Source: Rhodopseudomonas sp. BAL398
GTDB lineage: Bacteria; Pseudomonadota; Alphaproteobacteria; Rhizobiales; Xanthobacteraceae
NCBI RefSeq assembly: GCF_033001325.1
Contig: NZ_CP133111.1
Span: forward strand, 186,001-250,000
Length of the DNA: 64,000 nt
Direction: 5' to 3'
The notes below the pieces were generated by a model. That model did not search any database. It saw only the letters and a list, made by a program, of their open reading frames with translations, and was not told the origin of the DNA. Numbering within the stretch: the first letter of the stretch is position 1; each line of letters starts with the position of its first letter. Shown piece by piece: positions 62,913 to 64,000 of the stretch. The translations under genes and the position numbers were made by a program.

Positions 62913-63800
62913 TCAGGCTGCTTTCCGGGCGCCGTTCGGGCGAAGCCCGAGCAAATGGCAAATGGCGAACACCAGGTCCGCGCGGTTCATGGTGTAAAAA
63001 TGAAAGGTGTCGACGCCGTGCTTGGCCAGCTTCTGCACCTGGCCGGCGGCGACCGCCGCGGCGACCAGCTTCCTGGTCTCGGCGTCGTCATCGAGACCCT
63101 CGAACTTGTCTGCCAGCCAGTCCGGGACCGTGGTGCCGGCGCGGGTGACGAAGTTGCGGGCCTGCTTGAAATTATGCATCGGCATGATGCCGGGCAGGAT
63201 CGGGATGTCGATGCCGCGGGCGCGCACGCGGTCGAGATAGCGGAAGTACAGATCGTTGTCGAAAAACACCTGGGTGATGGCGCGGGTCGCGCCGGCATCG
63301 ATCTTGGCCTTGAGCACGTCGATATCGGCGTCGAAAGTGGCGCTCTCCGGATGTTTCTCCGGATAGGCCGACACCGTGACGTCGATGTCAGGAAACCGCT
63401 TCTTGATGCTGGCAACCAGATCGGCCGAGGTCTTGTAACCGTGCGGATGCGGCACATAGGCCGAACCGATGCCGTTTTCGGGGTCGCCGCGCAGCGCCAC
63501 GATGTGGCGCACGCCGACCTCGTGGTAGCGCGCCACGACGTCGTCGATATCGGATTTGGCGGCGCCGACGCAGGTCAGATGCGCCGCCGGAATCAGCGCG
63601 GTCTCTTTCAGGATGCGGGCGATGGTGGCGTGGGTACGCTCGCGGGTCGAGCCGCCGGCCCCATAGGTCACCGATACGAAAGTCGGCGCCAGCGGCGCCA
63701 GCCGGCTGATCGACTCCCACAGCGCGCGATCCATCTCTTCGGTCTTCGGCGGAAAGAATTCGAAGGAGATCGCCGGCAGTTGTTGCGGTCGTTCGCTCAT
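62913..63800 (-). CDS. metF: Methylenetetrahydrofolate reductase
   Basis: 295 residues from ATG at 63800. FAD-dependent barrel: ISFEFFPPKTEEMD at the N-terminus with the catalytic Glu, SVTYGAGGSTRERTH, HIVALRGDPENG near residue 110 and TQVFFDNDLYFRYLDR. Reduces methylene-THF to methyl-THF, the methyl donor for MetH encoded 3 bp downstream. Upstream (63801-64000, minus strand) no riboswitch was recognised. Confidence 0.96.
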   Translation of the reverse strand: MSERPQQLPAISFEFFPPKTEEMDRALWESISRLAPLAPTFVSVTYGAGGSTRERTHATIARILKETALIPAAHLTCVGAAKSDIDDVVARYHEVGVRHIVALRGDPENGIGSAYVPHPHGYKTSADLVASIKKRFPDIDVTVSAYPEKHPESATFDADIDVLKAKIDAGATRAITQVFFDNDLYFRYLDRVRARGIDIPILPGIMPMHNFKQARNFVTRAGTTVPDWLADKFEGLDDDAETRKLVAAAVAAGQVQKLAKHGVDTFHFYTMNRADLVFAICHLLGLRPNGARKAA

Positions 63801-64000
63801 GTCGTTCAGGCCCTTGGCTGTCGAACGTGGCTGTCCGAAATGGTCACGTATTGAAAATTGCCGCGCCCAAGCGCGATGGGTTAGCCGCAGTCTGGTTAAA
63901 GTAGGCCGAACCGGCCGGATCGGCTAGCCCACGGAAGCCGCATTTGACGTGGGAAATTGCCCAATCGTATCAAAAATGTCGATTAAATTCGAAATAGAAA

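Noticed and set aside
63801-64000. SAM or SAH riboswitch upstream of metF
   Set aside because: Some bases resemble the SAM-II core (CCACGTT), but the pairing partner is about 100 nt away and the rest of the consensus is missing.

Overview
The window looks like a chromosomal segment of a high-G+C alphaproteobacterium of the Rhodopseudomonas palustris / Bradyrhizobium group. The evidence is a hopanoid locus carrying the C-2 methylase gene hpnP, an operon matching the R. palustris pimeloyl-CoA (pim) set, EcfG-type promoters, and palindromic repeat families typical of that group. Species assignment is inference; no rRNA, tRNA, CRISPR, prophage or IS transposase was seen.

Layout. (1) 1-9.9 kb: a peptide-modification (amidoligase-type) cluster made of a truncated transglutaminase/DUF2126 protein, a fused ATP-grasp/alpha-E protein and a second transglutaminase. 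It is interrupted by a lower-G+C GT39-like membrane gene and ends in a translationally coupled HI0933-type flavoprotein. (2) 10-16.3 kb: a Cache-like periplasmic protein, a chemoreceptor, then ethanolamine ammonia-lyase eutB and eutC with the 2-methylhopanoid gene hpnP between them. (3) 16.5-20.3 kb: an MMPL/RND transporter and two small secreted proteins. (4) 20.5-37 kb: the hopanoid locus. hpnC-hpnD-hpnE-shc-hpnG are plus strand, ispH-hpnH minus, hpnN and hpnO plus. A tetR/emrA/emrB efflux module with twin palindromic operators lies between hpnG and hpnH. (5) 37.3-41 kb: GMC oxidoreductase, M20 amidohydrolase and a DUF892 ferritin-like stress protein behind an EcfG-type promoter. (6) 41-48.3 kb: a Liv-type ABC importer with two tandem solute-binding proteins and an IclR regulator. 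(7) 48.4-56.3 kb: pimF-A-B-C-D for dicarboxylate/fatty-acid beta-oxidation, with no pimE, followed by glpK. (8) 58-64 kb: a small GIY-YIG nuclease gene enclosed by long inverted repeats, a mosaic of palindromic repeats, then metH and metF on the minus strand.

How the genes fit. IspH supplies IPP/DMAPP. HpnD, HpnC and HpnE turn farnesyl diphosphate into squalene, and Shc cyclises it to hopene. HpnH adds adenosine and HpnG removes adenine. HpnO makes the amino-bacteriohopanepolyol, HpnP adds the 2-methyl group and HpnN moves hopanoids to the outer membrane. EutBC and MetH use cobalamin and HpnP has a cobalamin-binding domain. The ABC importer and pim operon flank an IclR gene and probably work together on dicarboxylates or fatty acids.

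The observations most worth following are the inverted-repeat GIY-YIG cassette, the eutB-hpnP-eutC nesting with a candidate EcfG promoter before hpnP, the efflux module inside the hopanoid locus with a near-identical direct repeat on either side, and the palindromic repeats filling successive gaps of the pim region.
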